From Monocercomonoides exilis (taxonomy: Eukaryota; Preaxostyla; Oxymonadida; Polymastigidae): a stretch of DNA of 64,000 nt. Positions 36,529 to 48,300 of the stretch are shown in pieces. The notes below the pieces were generated by a model. The model made no database searches and was not told where the DNA came from. It saw only the letters and a list, made by a program, of their open reading frames with translations. Location: positions 394,501 through 458,500 of the forward strand of contig LSRY02000044.1 in assembly GCA_001643675.2 (NCBI GenBank). Direction: 5' to 3'. A program made the position numbers and the translations under genes. How positions within the stretch are numbered: the stretch's first letter is position 1; each line of letters opens with the position of its first letter.

Positions 36529-36909
36529 GAAAATGACTCGCAGCGGATCATGGGACAGATTGAGCGAAATGAAACAAAATAGAAGCTTATGCCATGTATT
36601 GGGCTAATGAATGGCACCGCCCCCAACTGTGCTGTTCACAACTTTTAAAACAAATCAAAAATATAATTGAATTTTTTATATTAAACAAATTGCATAAAGA
36701 TTGAAATATTTTTTAAATTTTAAGCAAAAGTTCACATTGAATTTGAAAAAAAAATTCTGATGCTTTAATTCACAAAAATAAGATGAAATTTAAACTGTTC
36801 TCAACTTCAAGTTGTTTTTTGTGGATTTTTTTGTAGCCCATATTTGACTTTTCATCCGTTTTGACAATTTTCTATTTGATTTTGGTATTTATCAAGTGAC
36901 TTTTATAAC
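36529..36909. other. spacer between PABP and LRR gene
   Basis: AT-rich, with no gene or repeat of note. It presumably contains the PABP 3' UTR and the LRR gene promoter. Confidence 0.6.
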
Positions 36910-38551
36910 ATGTCATCGAAAAGGAAACAAGAAAAAAAAGATGATTCAAAGTCAGGCAATTCAACACGTGGAAAAACTGAAGATCCTTCTGCAGCATCGC
37001 CTGAGATGATTGCAACCCATTTAAGCGAGCTGTACACAACGTGTTTGCGTTTTTTAAACTTAATCCTTTTTCGTTTAATTTATCTTTTGTTTTAAAACTT
37101 GTTTATTCGCATTAAATTCATTTTTCGATTTCAAAAATTCTTTTTATCTAAAATTTTGAATAGCTGATGGATCTTTGGCACATAGCGTTCTAACAATGTG
37201 TAATCTGGGAATAACTTCTATTGCATGCCTTTCAAAATATCAACATCTTAAACATATTGACCTTTCAAACAATAATATCACTGATATTACTCCTCTTTCT
37301 TCATCTTCAGTTGAATTGCTTTCATTGAATCTATCTCATAACAGCATAACATCTGCCAACATTTCTGCTAAGCCTGCCCTTCAACATTTTAATCTTGGCT
37401 ATAATTTAATAACGCATCTTGACCTTAACTCTTTTCCTCACATAAACCTTCGAACGCTTCATCTTGAGCACAACCAAATTACTCATCTCTTTGGACTTGA
37501 AAATCCTCTTTCTCGAATTAATTATATAAACGTGTCACACAACAATCTCAAGTCTTGTCGTGGCATTCCTCCAAACGTAACAAAAGCGAATGCTTCTCAT
37601 AATTCTATTTCTTCATTAGAAGGACTTTCCAAATGCGCTCAACTTCTTAACTTGAACCTCTCACATAACGCTATCACAACAGCAGGAGAGATAGATTTAT
37701 CGTGCATGCTCTCTCTTGTGGAGATCGATCTGTCATACAATGCTATTGATGATCCTTCGGGTTTGGGTGCATTGTCACAGTGTCCTTCACTGCGAAGGAT
37801 TCATCTGAAAGGGAATCCAATTATGCCTGAAGATGCATTTACAAAAAGAGATGGAGAAGAAAAGCTTCAAAGCTCGAGAGAAGAAGATGAAAGTGCGAGA
37901 GAGTTTTCTGAACAAGGAAACGAAGAAATTGAAGGAGAAAACGAATACAATGAAGAGCAGAAAGAACAGACAGAAGAACAAGGCGAAGAAAACACCGCAT
38001 TTGAAGAAGAAGCAGGAGACGAAGAATTGAAAGAAACGCGAAACGAAGAAGATACATCTTCAGAACTACCAACAATTCAACCACCAACATTTGCTTCATC
38101 ATCATCATCTTCTTCTTCTTCATCTTCATCTTCAACTTCAACTTCTTCGACAGCCTCATTAAACCCGTCCGGTGCAGCGCTGTCGCATCTGGATTTGTTT
38201 ACGCTGCGCATTTCGATTCTTCGGATGCTGCCTGCGCTCACGCACATCGATGGCATTGCAGTCAGCGGGGTGGAAAGAGCGTCTCTGCTGACACAAGGAG
38301 AAGAGAGCGAAGAGGAGAAGAGGATTAGACAGTTCGAAGAGATGAAAATGAAGAAGAAGAAGAAAGGGAAAAAGGACAACAGCGACGAGGGAATGAACTT
38401 AGATCGCCTGATGGATGAGATTGACAAGGAGATTTTTGAGAGGCAAAAAGAAATGAAAAAACAATTTGAAAGAGAAGACGCTGAGAGAAAGGCAAAGGAA
38501 GCCGCTGCAGCAGAAGAGGAAGGTGAAGAAGAAGAGGAAGGAGCGGAATGA
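36910..38551 (+). CDS. SDS22-like leucine-rich repeat protein
   Basis: Two exons (36910-37042 and 37164-38551; donor GTTTGC, acceptor ATAG) encode 506 residues. After a Lys/Ser-rich start, at least seven 22-residue type LRRs follow (LKHIDLSNNNIT, LLSLNLSHNSIT, LRTLHLEHNQIT, INYINVSHNNL, LLNLNLSHNAIT, LVEIDLSYNAID, LRRIHLKGNPI). The C-terminal cap (FTLRISILRMLPALTHIDG) is split from the last repeat by an acidic Glu-rich and poly-Ser insert of about 130 residues. A charged coiled-coil tail (IDKEIFERQKEMKKQFERED) ends the protein. Such proteins are scaffolds, for example for phosphatase 1 or axonemal parts; I cannot assign a specific partner. Confidence 0.75.
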
Positions 38552-38796
38552 AAAAATTTAACTTTATTCTTTTAGAGAAGATAAAGTCAACAATTATTGT
38601 GTTTTATCATGAATTTTCATCATTTCAACAATTTTTTTTATTAATTTCAATATTAAAGTATAATGATAAATTTATTGTTTCTATCTTATGGAGGAAAATT
38701 TTAAGATTAACAATCATTTTTTTCATATTGATCCAAATATTGATAAAGAAACCATAATTTGTTGAATTCCGTTTTATTGTTAAACATTACGCAAAA
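38552..38796. other. short AT-rich spacer
   Basis: Nothing is recognised between the LRR gene stop and the next start codon. Confidence 0.6.
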
Positions 38797-41700
38797 ATGA
38801 GCTACGAAGATGATTTTGACGATTATGACGATTTTGGAACGTCAAAACCAGATTTTTCTTTAGATGATAAAAAGGTTTGGATTTTTTTCTGTTCTGTATT
38901 TAATTATAAAGATATTATTTTCTTGTTGATTAAATGCCATGTTATAGAAGGATAATACTTCTTCGAATCCGTTTGATTTCATGAATGATGATGATAACGA
39001 CGATGATGCTGATGATGAAACGTTTAAAACCGATGAATCAAAAGAAAAATTTGGAACAAAAACAAATTCTGATAAAAAATCCACTTCATTTGACAAAGAA
39101 GAATTTAATTCGAGCTTTAACGATCAAAGTGAAGATAAATCAAAACCGTTTGACAATTCTGAAGAACAAGAAAACCCATTTGACGTTGAACCTGCAGAAA
39201 ACGACGATAACGAAAAAAATGAACCAGAGCCTGATTATGAATGGGGAGATGAAGAACCAGAGCTTGATGCAAAGAGCAAAGATGACACATCTGCACAGGA
39301 GAAAGAAGCTGAAATTGAAGATACATCAAACACAAACGAGCAAACAGATCCAAAACCTGTTCAACAAAATAAAGTAACTCCAAAAGCAACACCAAAATCA
39401 AATTCAAATGTCAAAGCAAAGGCAAAAGCAAAAGCTGTGCCTAATGCTTCGAAAGCGTTTCAGATTAAAAAGACTTCTTCAAGTTCTTCTCGTCCACCAG
39501 TGACTCGACGAACTGGAAAAATTTCGTCTCTGTCGTCTACAGTTGGAACAGAGTTGCCAGACGATCCTGCTGAATTAAAGAAAATAATTGCGGGGCTACG
39601 AAGAGAAGCAGCATTTTCAAAGAAGCAAATGGAAAAAGTTGGGTTTGAGTTTGAAAGAGTAGTGGAGTTGGAAAATGTTGTTGCAGACAAAGAAAGAGAA
39701 CTGGAGAACTTACGCACTGAGATGAAGGATGTGCAGTCGGAACTGAAAAGCGCCCAACGAATCATACAGCGCAAAGAAGACGAAGAGGAGAAGCAGCCGT
39801 CTACGATCAGCCGACTGACGGGAGATGTGCGAGTGCTGAAGGACCAACTGCGAAAGGAGAAAGAAGGCAAGCGCGAAGTGGAGCAGCAGCTGAAGAACAG
39901 CGACATGCGGAACGTGAAGTTGATGAAGGAGAAGGAGAAGATGAGCGACCAAATCAGCCGCCTATGCATGAAGATGAAGGAGGTTGACCCCAGCCGTGCC
40001 GGAGAGATCATTGATGAGATTATGGAGGATGAGTATGTCCCTCCACCAGCATCTTCCTCATCGTCTGGAGGTGGATATAACATTGCTTCTTCTTCCCCAG
40101 CAAAACCTCGATTTGCTACACAAAGCGAAGCCAAAGCTACGCAAATCGAAGAGCTTCAGGTACGTCTTCAGCAAGTGATGAAGACAAAAGATAACACAAT
40201 TAAAGGGCAGCAAAAGCAGATTCATTCATTGCAACTGATGGTACACGAGCTGAAGAAAGAGCTGCAGCAGAAGGAGGCTTCTGTGAATGCGAAGGAAAGA
40301 GAGATTAAACTGCTTTCCATTCAACTGTCTGGCCGAGGCGGTGTTGGTGCTGCCGGAGCAAACCGCAGAGACACATTCGGAATGGGCCTGTTCAGCGGAG
40401 GTAGTGGAGGAGGAGTTTCTCCGAAGATCACCACAGCCAGTGGCGGGTTTGTGAAAGGCAAGCAGCCGCCACAGCTGTCGCCTCAAATGAGAGCGCTTTA
40501 TTCACCAGGAGGACAAGGAGAAGGGATTTATGCATCAGAGAACTCGAAGTCACTGCTCATTACACCACCATCGACAGATATCAGAACAAATCTGCAGAGA
40601 CTGGCTCCAATGAAGGACAAAGACAGAGGAAAGAGCGAAGATGAGGGCAAGCGTGCATCGTCCGCAGATGCTGCGAAAAGCAGCAAAGCAAATGATTCAG
40701 AAAAGCAGAAAGGGAAAGAGAGGAGGAAAGGCGAGAAATCAATTCCTCCACTATCACCTCCGTCTGTTGTGAAGAGAGACGCGAGTCAGAGTACATTGGA
40801 GATTGAAGGCAAGAAGAAAGGGAAAGGGAGAAGCAAAGAATACAAGGATGAAGAAGGAACAGAAGGAGATGAGGAGGACGAAGAAGAGAATGAAGATCCA
40901 TCAAGAAAAAAGGGAAGCGAAGGGAAGAAGAAGCCAAGACTCTCTGGAAAGCAAGAAAGCAAGGCCAACTTAAGGAAAAAGAGGAGGAACGAAGAGGAGG
41001 AAAGCGAGGAAGGAGCCGAAGATGAAGAAGATGAGAATGACGAAAAACTAGCCAGAAAGTCGAAAAAGAAAGGAAAGAAGGCAAAGAGCAAGAGCGAAGC
41101 GAGCGGAGCTGGCAGAAAGAAGAAGAGAAGTGCTGATGAAGACGAGAAGGAAGAAGAAGAAGGAGACAACGACGATAATTCAGAGGAGGAGGAAGAGCAC
41201 AAAACAAAGAAAGGAGGAAGAGAAGCAGCTAAAAGGCCGAGAAAGAGGAGTGAAAAGGCAGGTAATGATGCAGATAAGGAAAAGAACGTCAAACAAGTTT
41301 CAGAAACTATTTTAGCTCTTTTGGAAGAGAAAGAAGAGAAGGATAAGCACTTCCACGAAGAAATAGAAAAACACAGAGCAGAAAAGCTGAAAAAACTGGA
41401 AGAAGTGAAAAAGAGAGGAGCAAAAGGAGAATCAAACGCGAAGAAAGAGAAAGAAGATGCCTCTGAAGGAGAAGAGAATGACGATGAATACCACGACGAT
41501 CCGTTTGAAGACATGCTGGGAGAACAAGACGATCCACAGCAGACGGCTGACGATGTACATGAATCTCTGAAGAGTGGCAAAGACAGCCGCTCACTTGCAA
41601 CATTTGAGAATGAAATCAAGGCAAAGAAGGAGAAGGACGATGATTCATTTGCTTTGTCTGAGAGCAAAGATACAGAAGAGAAAAACAAAGAGAAGGAGAG

Positions 41701-41830
41701 CAAGCAAAACAAGATGGATGATGGAGATGACGACGGATGGGGCGGGATGGACGATGCAGACGTTGGCGGAGCGAACAACAACGATGACGATGACGATGAA
41801 GACGAAGACGATGTGCCATTCCATTTTTGA
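38797..41830 (+). CDS. acidic coiled-coil protein, unrecognised
   Basis: Two exons (38797-38874 and 38948-41830; donor GTTTGG, acceptor TATAG, phase 0) give 986 residues. The first exon encodes a very acidic start (MSYEDDFDDYDDFG). An Asp/Glu-rich region follows to about residue 140, then a Lys/Ala/Ser linker, then a predicted coiled coil from PAELKKIIAGLRREAAF through KMKEVDPS and again around QIEELQVRLQQVMKTK. The second half is Lys/Glu-rich low complexity, and the C-terminus is an Asp run ending VPFHF. I do not recognise the family; a cytoskeletal or ciliary scaffold is possible. No signal peptide or membrane span is seen. Confidence 0.65.
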
Positions 41831-42326
41831 GCAATCACCTCACTCTCTGTTCCACCTCACAGTGTTAACAATTTTATGTTAAGTTGCCTCTTTGCCTGAA
41901 ACAGGAATTAATGTTATTTTTTGAATAATTCTGACAAATATTTTTCTTTTCTTTTCTTTTTTTTAAAGACTCATTTTGGTTTGCGTATCGAGAAGTTGAA
42001 GATGACATTTGAAGAATATTTATTGGTTTATTTTTTTCAAAATTATTTTTTGTAATTCATTTTTTGGTGAAAAAGCATCATTCACTTCACGAGCTGTTTG
42101 AAGACAATACGACAGATTGACTTCTCAAATCTCTTTGTGAAATGAGCATAATAACTCAAATATTATGCAAGTGATCCCGAATGGATCGAACTTAAAAAAA
42201 GATTAAAAAAGAGGTTTAGCAGTTGAAAATCTCTAATTAGCATTTAACAGAAAAAAAAGATTGGACTTATTAAACTGAAAAGCTTAAAGTTACATGGATA
42301 TTACAAAGACTAATTATCAAAATAAA
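41831..42326. other. spacer between convergent genes
   Basis: AT-rich interval between two convergent gene ends. It has a CTTTT-rich stretch near 41945 and no gene; it should hold two 3' UTRs. Confidence 0.6.
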
Positions 42327-45300
42327 TCAAAATTGAAATAGAAGTTTTTTTAACATTCTCCTCTTTGAAGTGAAAGTTTGAAGAGCATTTTCATTTTTTA
42401 TTGAGGAAGAGGAGGTACAGGAAGACACAGAAGAGGATATTGAGTCGGCTAATGAAGTCTTACAAAATGGATTGCAAGAATCGCAGGAAGAAGAAAAATC
42501 AGATTGAGAAGTGTTTGCTGATGAACTATCTTCATCAGTTGGTGAAGTGCTGTCATCTGTTTGTTCTGCTTTGGCAGATGTTGATTCTTGCAGAAAGAGT
42601 GCATTTTGAGCAAATTGCTCAACCAACATTGAAACATCTTTCAGATTGGCATCATTTGAAATGGTGAGAGCATCAAATAAGCTTCTGTTTTCAATAGAAA
42701 GCTGTCGTATTTGGTTCAACAATTGTTTGTGCTGTTCAATTTCCTTTGTTTTTATGACTGACAAAACAGAATGTGCAAAAGTCGTAATTTCTTTCTCTCT
42801 TTTCAGTGATTCTTCCAAAAGTAGTTTTTCATCTCTGAGCAGTGAGTTCATTATCACAACATCAAGATGCCTCTTTCGAACTCTTTGCGCTTCTTCATCT
42901 ACTTCGATAAGACGCTGCTTCAGCTTTTGAATATCGGCAATGAGTGCTTTTTCTCTTTCAGTTGTTTTTGTGTTCACTTTTTCTTCCAAAATTTGTTCGC
43001 TTTGAAGCGATTCTGAATCACTTCCAGACTGAAACATTGCCAGTGCACTTTTCTGTTCATTGCTTTTTGAACTCAATTGAGCAGATAAATCAGCACCAGA
43101 CGAAACACTCGCCAAGATCTTGTTTGTTTCCTTCGCTGCCTCCAAAGCCAGTTCTACTTCGATGCGCTTTTTGCATTCCTCTCTCAAATCCCTTGTCAGC
43201 TGAACAGACTGTTGGATGTTATACTCTTTCAGTCTTGTCAAACGATCACCCAACACAGCACATTCAGCAGCCGCTTTTTCTTTCTCCTTCAAAATCGTTG
43301 CTGCTCTGAGCTTTTCTGCTTGCACAATCATCTCCCACTCCTTCTCCCTCTTTGAAAACAGTGTTTCTCTTGTTCTGTATTCATTGCACACCTTTTCCAA
43401 ATATTTCATTTGCTCATTCATTGACTGCACTTCATTTTGCCTTTGCAGATCGCCAAGTTGAATGCTTTCCTGAAGATAGAAGCATTTGCTTTGCATAATT
43501 CGAAGTTTATCTTCGGCTTCAACGATACGCAACTCCAGTTCTTTATTAGTACTTTCAAAAAGAGAACATTTTTTGTTGCTTTCACAGATTTCTGCGTCAT
43601 ATTCTTGCAGCTTCTTTTGTTGGTCAGATAGAGAATTATTCTGAGATTTTATAATACTCTCCAAATTCAGCAGTTGCTGTTTGCTTTCTTCAGATTGCTT
43701 CAATGCCTGCTTCATGTTTGTGTTCATTTCACTCATTAAAGATTGAAGAAAACGTACTTCATTTTCTTCTTTAGTCAACTTTGAAGCAAGTTTCTCACAT
43801 TCATCTTTCAGTTTTGTTCCTTCCTGCTTCAAGTCACTATTTTCCTTTGATAACTCGTTGTTTCGATTGTTCAGAGAATCAATGGACCTTTCATTCTCTT
43901 CACTTGTTTGATGAAGTTGTTTCAATATGTCATTGTAAGAATCACTAAGTGATAATAACTGAGCTTGAAGTTCTTTTATTTGAGCTTCAAATCTTTCTTG
44001 TTCATTTTTCCTTTCTTTTTCCAACCGAGCTATTTTTTCTTCATTCAACTTTTGTTTTTTCTCATATTCTGCAATAAGTTGAATATGACTCTGTTCAAGT
44101 TTCTTTTGCTTCTCCAATTCTTTTTCCAAGTTTATTTGAGTTTCTCTCAGTTTCTTTTGCGTTTCTTCTTGCTTTTCGGCTTCCTTTTTCATTTTTTCAT
44201 TATGAGTGTGATCATTCAGCTCAATCACTCCGTTCAATTCTGCAATATTCTTTTCACTGTCTTTTCTGACATTAAGCAACTCCTTTTCAAGTTCTTTATT
44301 CTGTTCTTTAAGTTTAGTTAGTTCTTCATTCGAATAAAGAAGGTTGTTTTGAATTTCAGTTAATTTCTTGCTGCTTTCATCAATCTGATAAGTTGTGGAA
44401 GATTTCATTTCTTGAATTGATTTTTTAAGAATAGAAATACAGTTATGAAGGTCTGCATTTTCATTTTCCAATTCTTTTTCTCTATTTTTCAGTCCAACAT
44501 CATTTGCCTCTGGCTTTTCTTCATCCACTTGTTTCTGCTGCGAAACGTCTTTTTCCATTAGCTTTCTCAAAAGTTCTTCTTTTTCGTCATCTTTTTTCTG
44601 CGCCTCATTTTTGAGCAACAATTCATTTTTCTCGTATTCCACCACACGTTGCTCCAAAATGCCTATCTGTTTGTAATGCTCTTCTTTCAATTTCATCTCA
44701 TTTTCTTTGAGTGTGTTAACAACATTCTGATATTCCTTCATTGATTCTTCGTGACTTTGTTCCAGTTCATTAATTTTCTTCATCAAATTTGCTTTCTCAC
44801 TCTCAAAAACATTTTTGCTTTCCTCAAACTTTTCCTTTTGCTGCTGTGAAATTTTCAATAGCTCACTTTCCAAAGTCTTTACTGAACTTTCGCTCAATTT
44901 TAGTTTTTCCTCTTTCTGTTTCAGCTTTTCTTTCAACAAAGCCAATTCTTCATTCGCTTTCAATAACTTTTCGTTGGCTTGTTTGAATGCAAGTTCTTCA
45001 TGTTGTTGGTAAATCTCTTTCACTTTTGATATTTCCATTTCTTTTTCGGATTTAAACGACTCTTTTTCTGCCATCAATTTTCCGATTTGTTCTTCTAATG
45101 AATTTTTCTGTTCAAAAAGCAAATTTTCCTTTTTCACAGTGCTTTCTGAATAATTCTTGAACTTTGCCTTCTCATTCACTAATTCTTCGTTAATTCTCTT
45201 AAGTTCATCTTCCTTTTCCTTCACTTTCATCTCCAAAATACTCGACATATTCTTCATTTCTCCTTTCAACTCCAATTCTTTTGCTATCCAACTGTTTCGT

Positions 45301-48300
45301 TCCTTCTCAATCTGTTTTTCAAACTCAACCAGTTTTAAATGCGCATCCGCTTTATCTTTTTGCAGCATTTTCCATTCTTCATTCTTTTTCGCTTCTATTT
45401 CTGCCGCCATCTTCTCATTGGTGCGTAAAGATTCTTTCAATGTGCTTATCATCTTTTCTGCAACATTTTGACTTTCTTTGTATTTTCTTTCTTTTTGCTC
45501 TGTTTCTTTCAGCAAGTCATTAATTTTCACATCCATTTCTTTGATTTTTGCTTGCAACTCCAAAATTTTCAAGCATTTTTCATTCACCTCTTGTTCTTTT
45601 TGTGCCTTTTGCAATTGAATTTCATTTTCTAATTCAAAATTCCTTTGATTCAGTTGTTCAACAATTTGTTTGCTTGTGAAAAGTTGCTGCGAAATATCTT
45701 CTTCTTTCATGTGAAGCATTTGAATATTCTGAAGATCCTTATTTGTCTTTTCTTGTGTCGAAAGCTTCATCTGCAAGATATCATCGTTTAATCTTGCAAT
45801 TATTTCTTCTTTCTTTCTTAAGCTTTCTTCGACTTTCAGTTTTTCTGTTTCTGCTTTTTCTGAAAGCATCGTATGCTTTTCGGCTGCCTGTTGGAGTTCT
45901 CTTCTGATTTGAGTCAATTCACTCTGTGTTGACAGCAGGTTTGTTTGAATTTCCACAGATTTGTCTTTCTCCACTTTCAACAAGTGCTGAAGATGAGCAA
46001 ACTTTTCTTCTCCTTCTCTTTGTCTGTTTGCGAATTCATGCTTTTGCAAAAGGAGCTGCTCATTGCTTTGTTTGACGATTGCTTGCTTCTCTTCTTCTGC
46101 TTCCTTCAGTTTTTGCTCGTGAAGTTCTTGCTCTTTCAAAAGGAGATCGGAAAGTTCAGAAAGAGATTTCGCAAGTTTTTCATTGCTTTTTCTTTCTTCT
46201 TCCATTTTTTCTTCATGCTGTTCTTTCAAACTCTTTGTTTGATCATTTAATTCTCTATTTTCGTTTTCAATCTTCGTTATATTTTCAATTAATTCTGCAT
46301 TTCTGCTTTGTTCAACAACGAGCTGTTGATTGAGCATCTCTTCTTTTTTGCGACTGCTCTCAACTTTTTCATCATATTTATTCGAAAGTAGCTTATTTTT
46401 GAAAGTCAAACTTTCCGCTAATTTTTCATGCTCTTCTTTCGTTTTGTTCAGTTCTTGCTTCAAACTTTCAATCTTTTCTAACTGTTGCTCTTGTATTCTC
46501 TTTGAATTGCTCTGCATTTCTTTCAGTTCATTCTCAATCTTCTCTTTCTGTTGCACAGCATTTTCTTCCTCGCTTCTCTGTTTATCGAGTTCTCTTTGCA
46601 AATCTTTAGTTGCCATTTCTTTCTGGATGCTGATAAGTTTCATTTCCGAAGTCATTCTTTCTTTTTCTTTCTTCCATTTTGCTTCTTTCATATCCATTTC
46701 CGTTTTGTGTTGATTTTTCAAGTTTTCAATTTCTTCTTTCAATTTACTGATTTCATCCGATTTGATATTTACAATTCTTTCCCGTTCAATTTGAATGAAC
46801 TGCATCTGTTGATTTTTTCCTTCCAAATCTGACTTCATCATAAGCTCCCTTTCTCTCTCCAACTGAAGCAATTGAATCATCTCTTTCTTTTCTAAATTGT
46901 CCTTTTCCTTTTCCAGACTTCTTTCTTCCTCTTTTATTTTAGCCTCTTTCTGCATTTCTTCCAATTTAACCCGAAGTTCAAGTAATTTCTTTTCTAATTC
47001 TTCATTCTGAAGTTCTTTTTCATGCAATTCGCACTCTCTTCTTTCTTCCTCTCTTCTTTTTTCTTCTTCTTCTCTTTGATTGACAATTAACCTCGAATGA
47101 ATATCTTCTCTGAGAAGATTTGCTCTTTCTTCAGCTTCTTTTTTATTTGCTATTTGAATATCCCCTTTCTCTGCCTCATTTCCAATAGAAATATTCGTTG
47201 GACTATAAAAATCATTTGTTTCATCAGAATCTCCATCACTTTCATTCAGAATGGATGGAATACCATCCTCTTTTTTTATAACTTTCTTATTTTCTTTGCA
47301 TATCTGACTCATTAAATCTTCTATTTTATTTCTTCTGCTCGTAATCATCTTCAGTTTTGCTTCATCCTCTGTGCCAATTTCATTGTCTGCCACAAACATC
47401 GCTATCTCATTTCTGAGTCTGCTGCTAAGCTCATTCAGCTGCAACGGAGTGTGCAATGAAAGAACACCTCTGCAGTGAATTGCCTCAAAACAGCGAGAAC
47501 AGAACGGAGCAAGGCATTCAGCACAAAAGATATCAGCCAACATTCGAGAAGAAGGATTATTCAACAAAATGTCTGAAGATGAATCTATTGAATGGTTAGC
47601 ATTGTGAGAATTGCTGTGATAAGAGCAGACATGACACAAGTTGCTGCAGAACAACTGAGGATGATCAGGATGAATATTCAGAGCACTCAAAGAAGGAGAA
47701 TTTAACAGAAGTGTTGGAGAAGATAGAAGATTCTCTTGAACAGGAATGCAATTTCGAGGGAATTCCACAATTGAACTGTGATCTTCAACAATGCCAGTGA
47801 GATTGTTTGACAAGTCTTTGAAATGACAATTATTTTTATAACCAGTTGAATGGCTGGCTTCCATATGCGCTTTACTTCGAGATGACAACAGAAGAAAAGG
47901 AGAGAAAGAATGAAGGAATGATACATTTCCTTTGATATTTGGAGAAGCTAATGCATTGCTTCCCTGTCTTATCTTGCCAACATAACTGATGCATTCAGAA
48001 CTCGAATGCCTTATTATAGAATCAGAAACAGAACCATCCAGAAAAATACTGTTAACATTTGGCTGTTCCCCAGAAAATGGAGTTGATTCAGCCAAAGAAG
48101 TCAATTGCTTATCATTTGTGTTATTCTCAAGCTGACTTCTAGCTTCTTGATGATTTGAAGCATTATCTGTTTCATTGTTCAATCGGAAACAACTTTTGAA
48201 CTGTTTTTGCCTTTCATTTTGAGAAGTATTTGAAACATCTTTGAAATAAGAGCAGAACAAGTTGGATTCAATCACTGCAGAATCTTCTGTTTGGCTGGAT

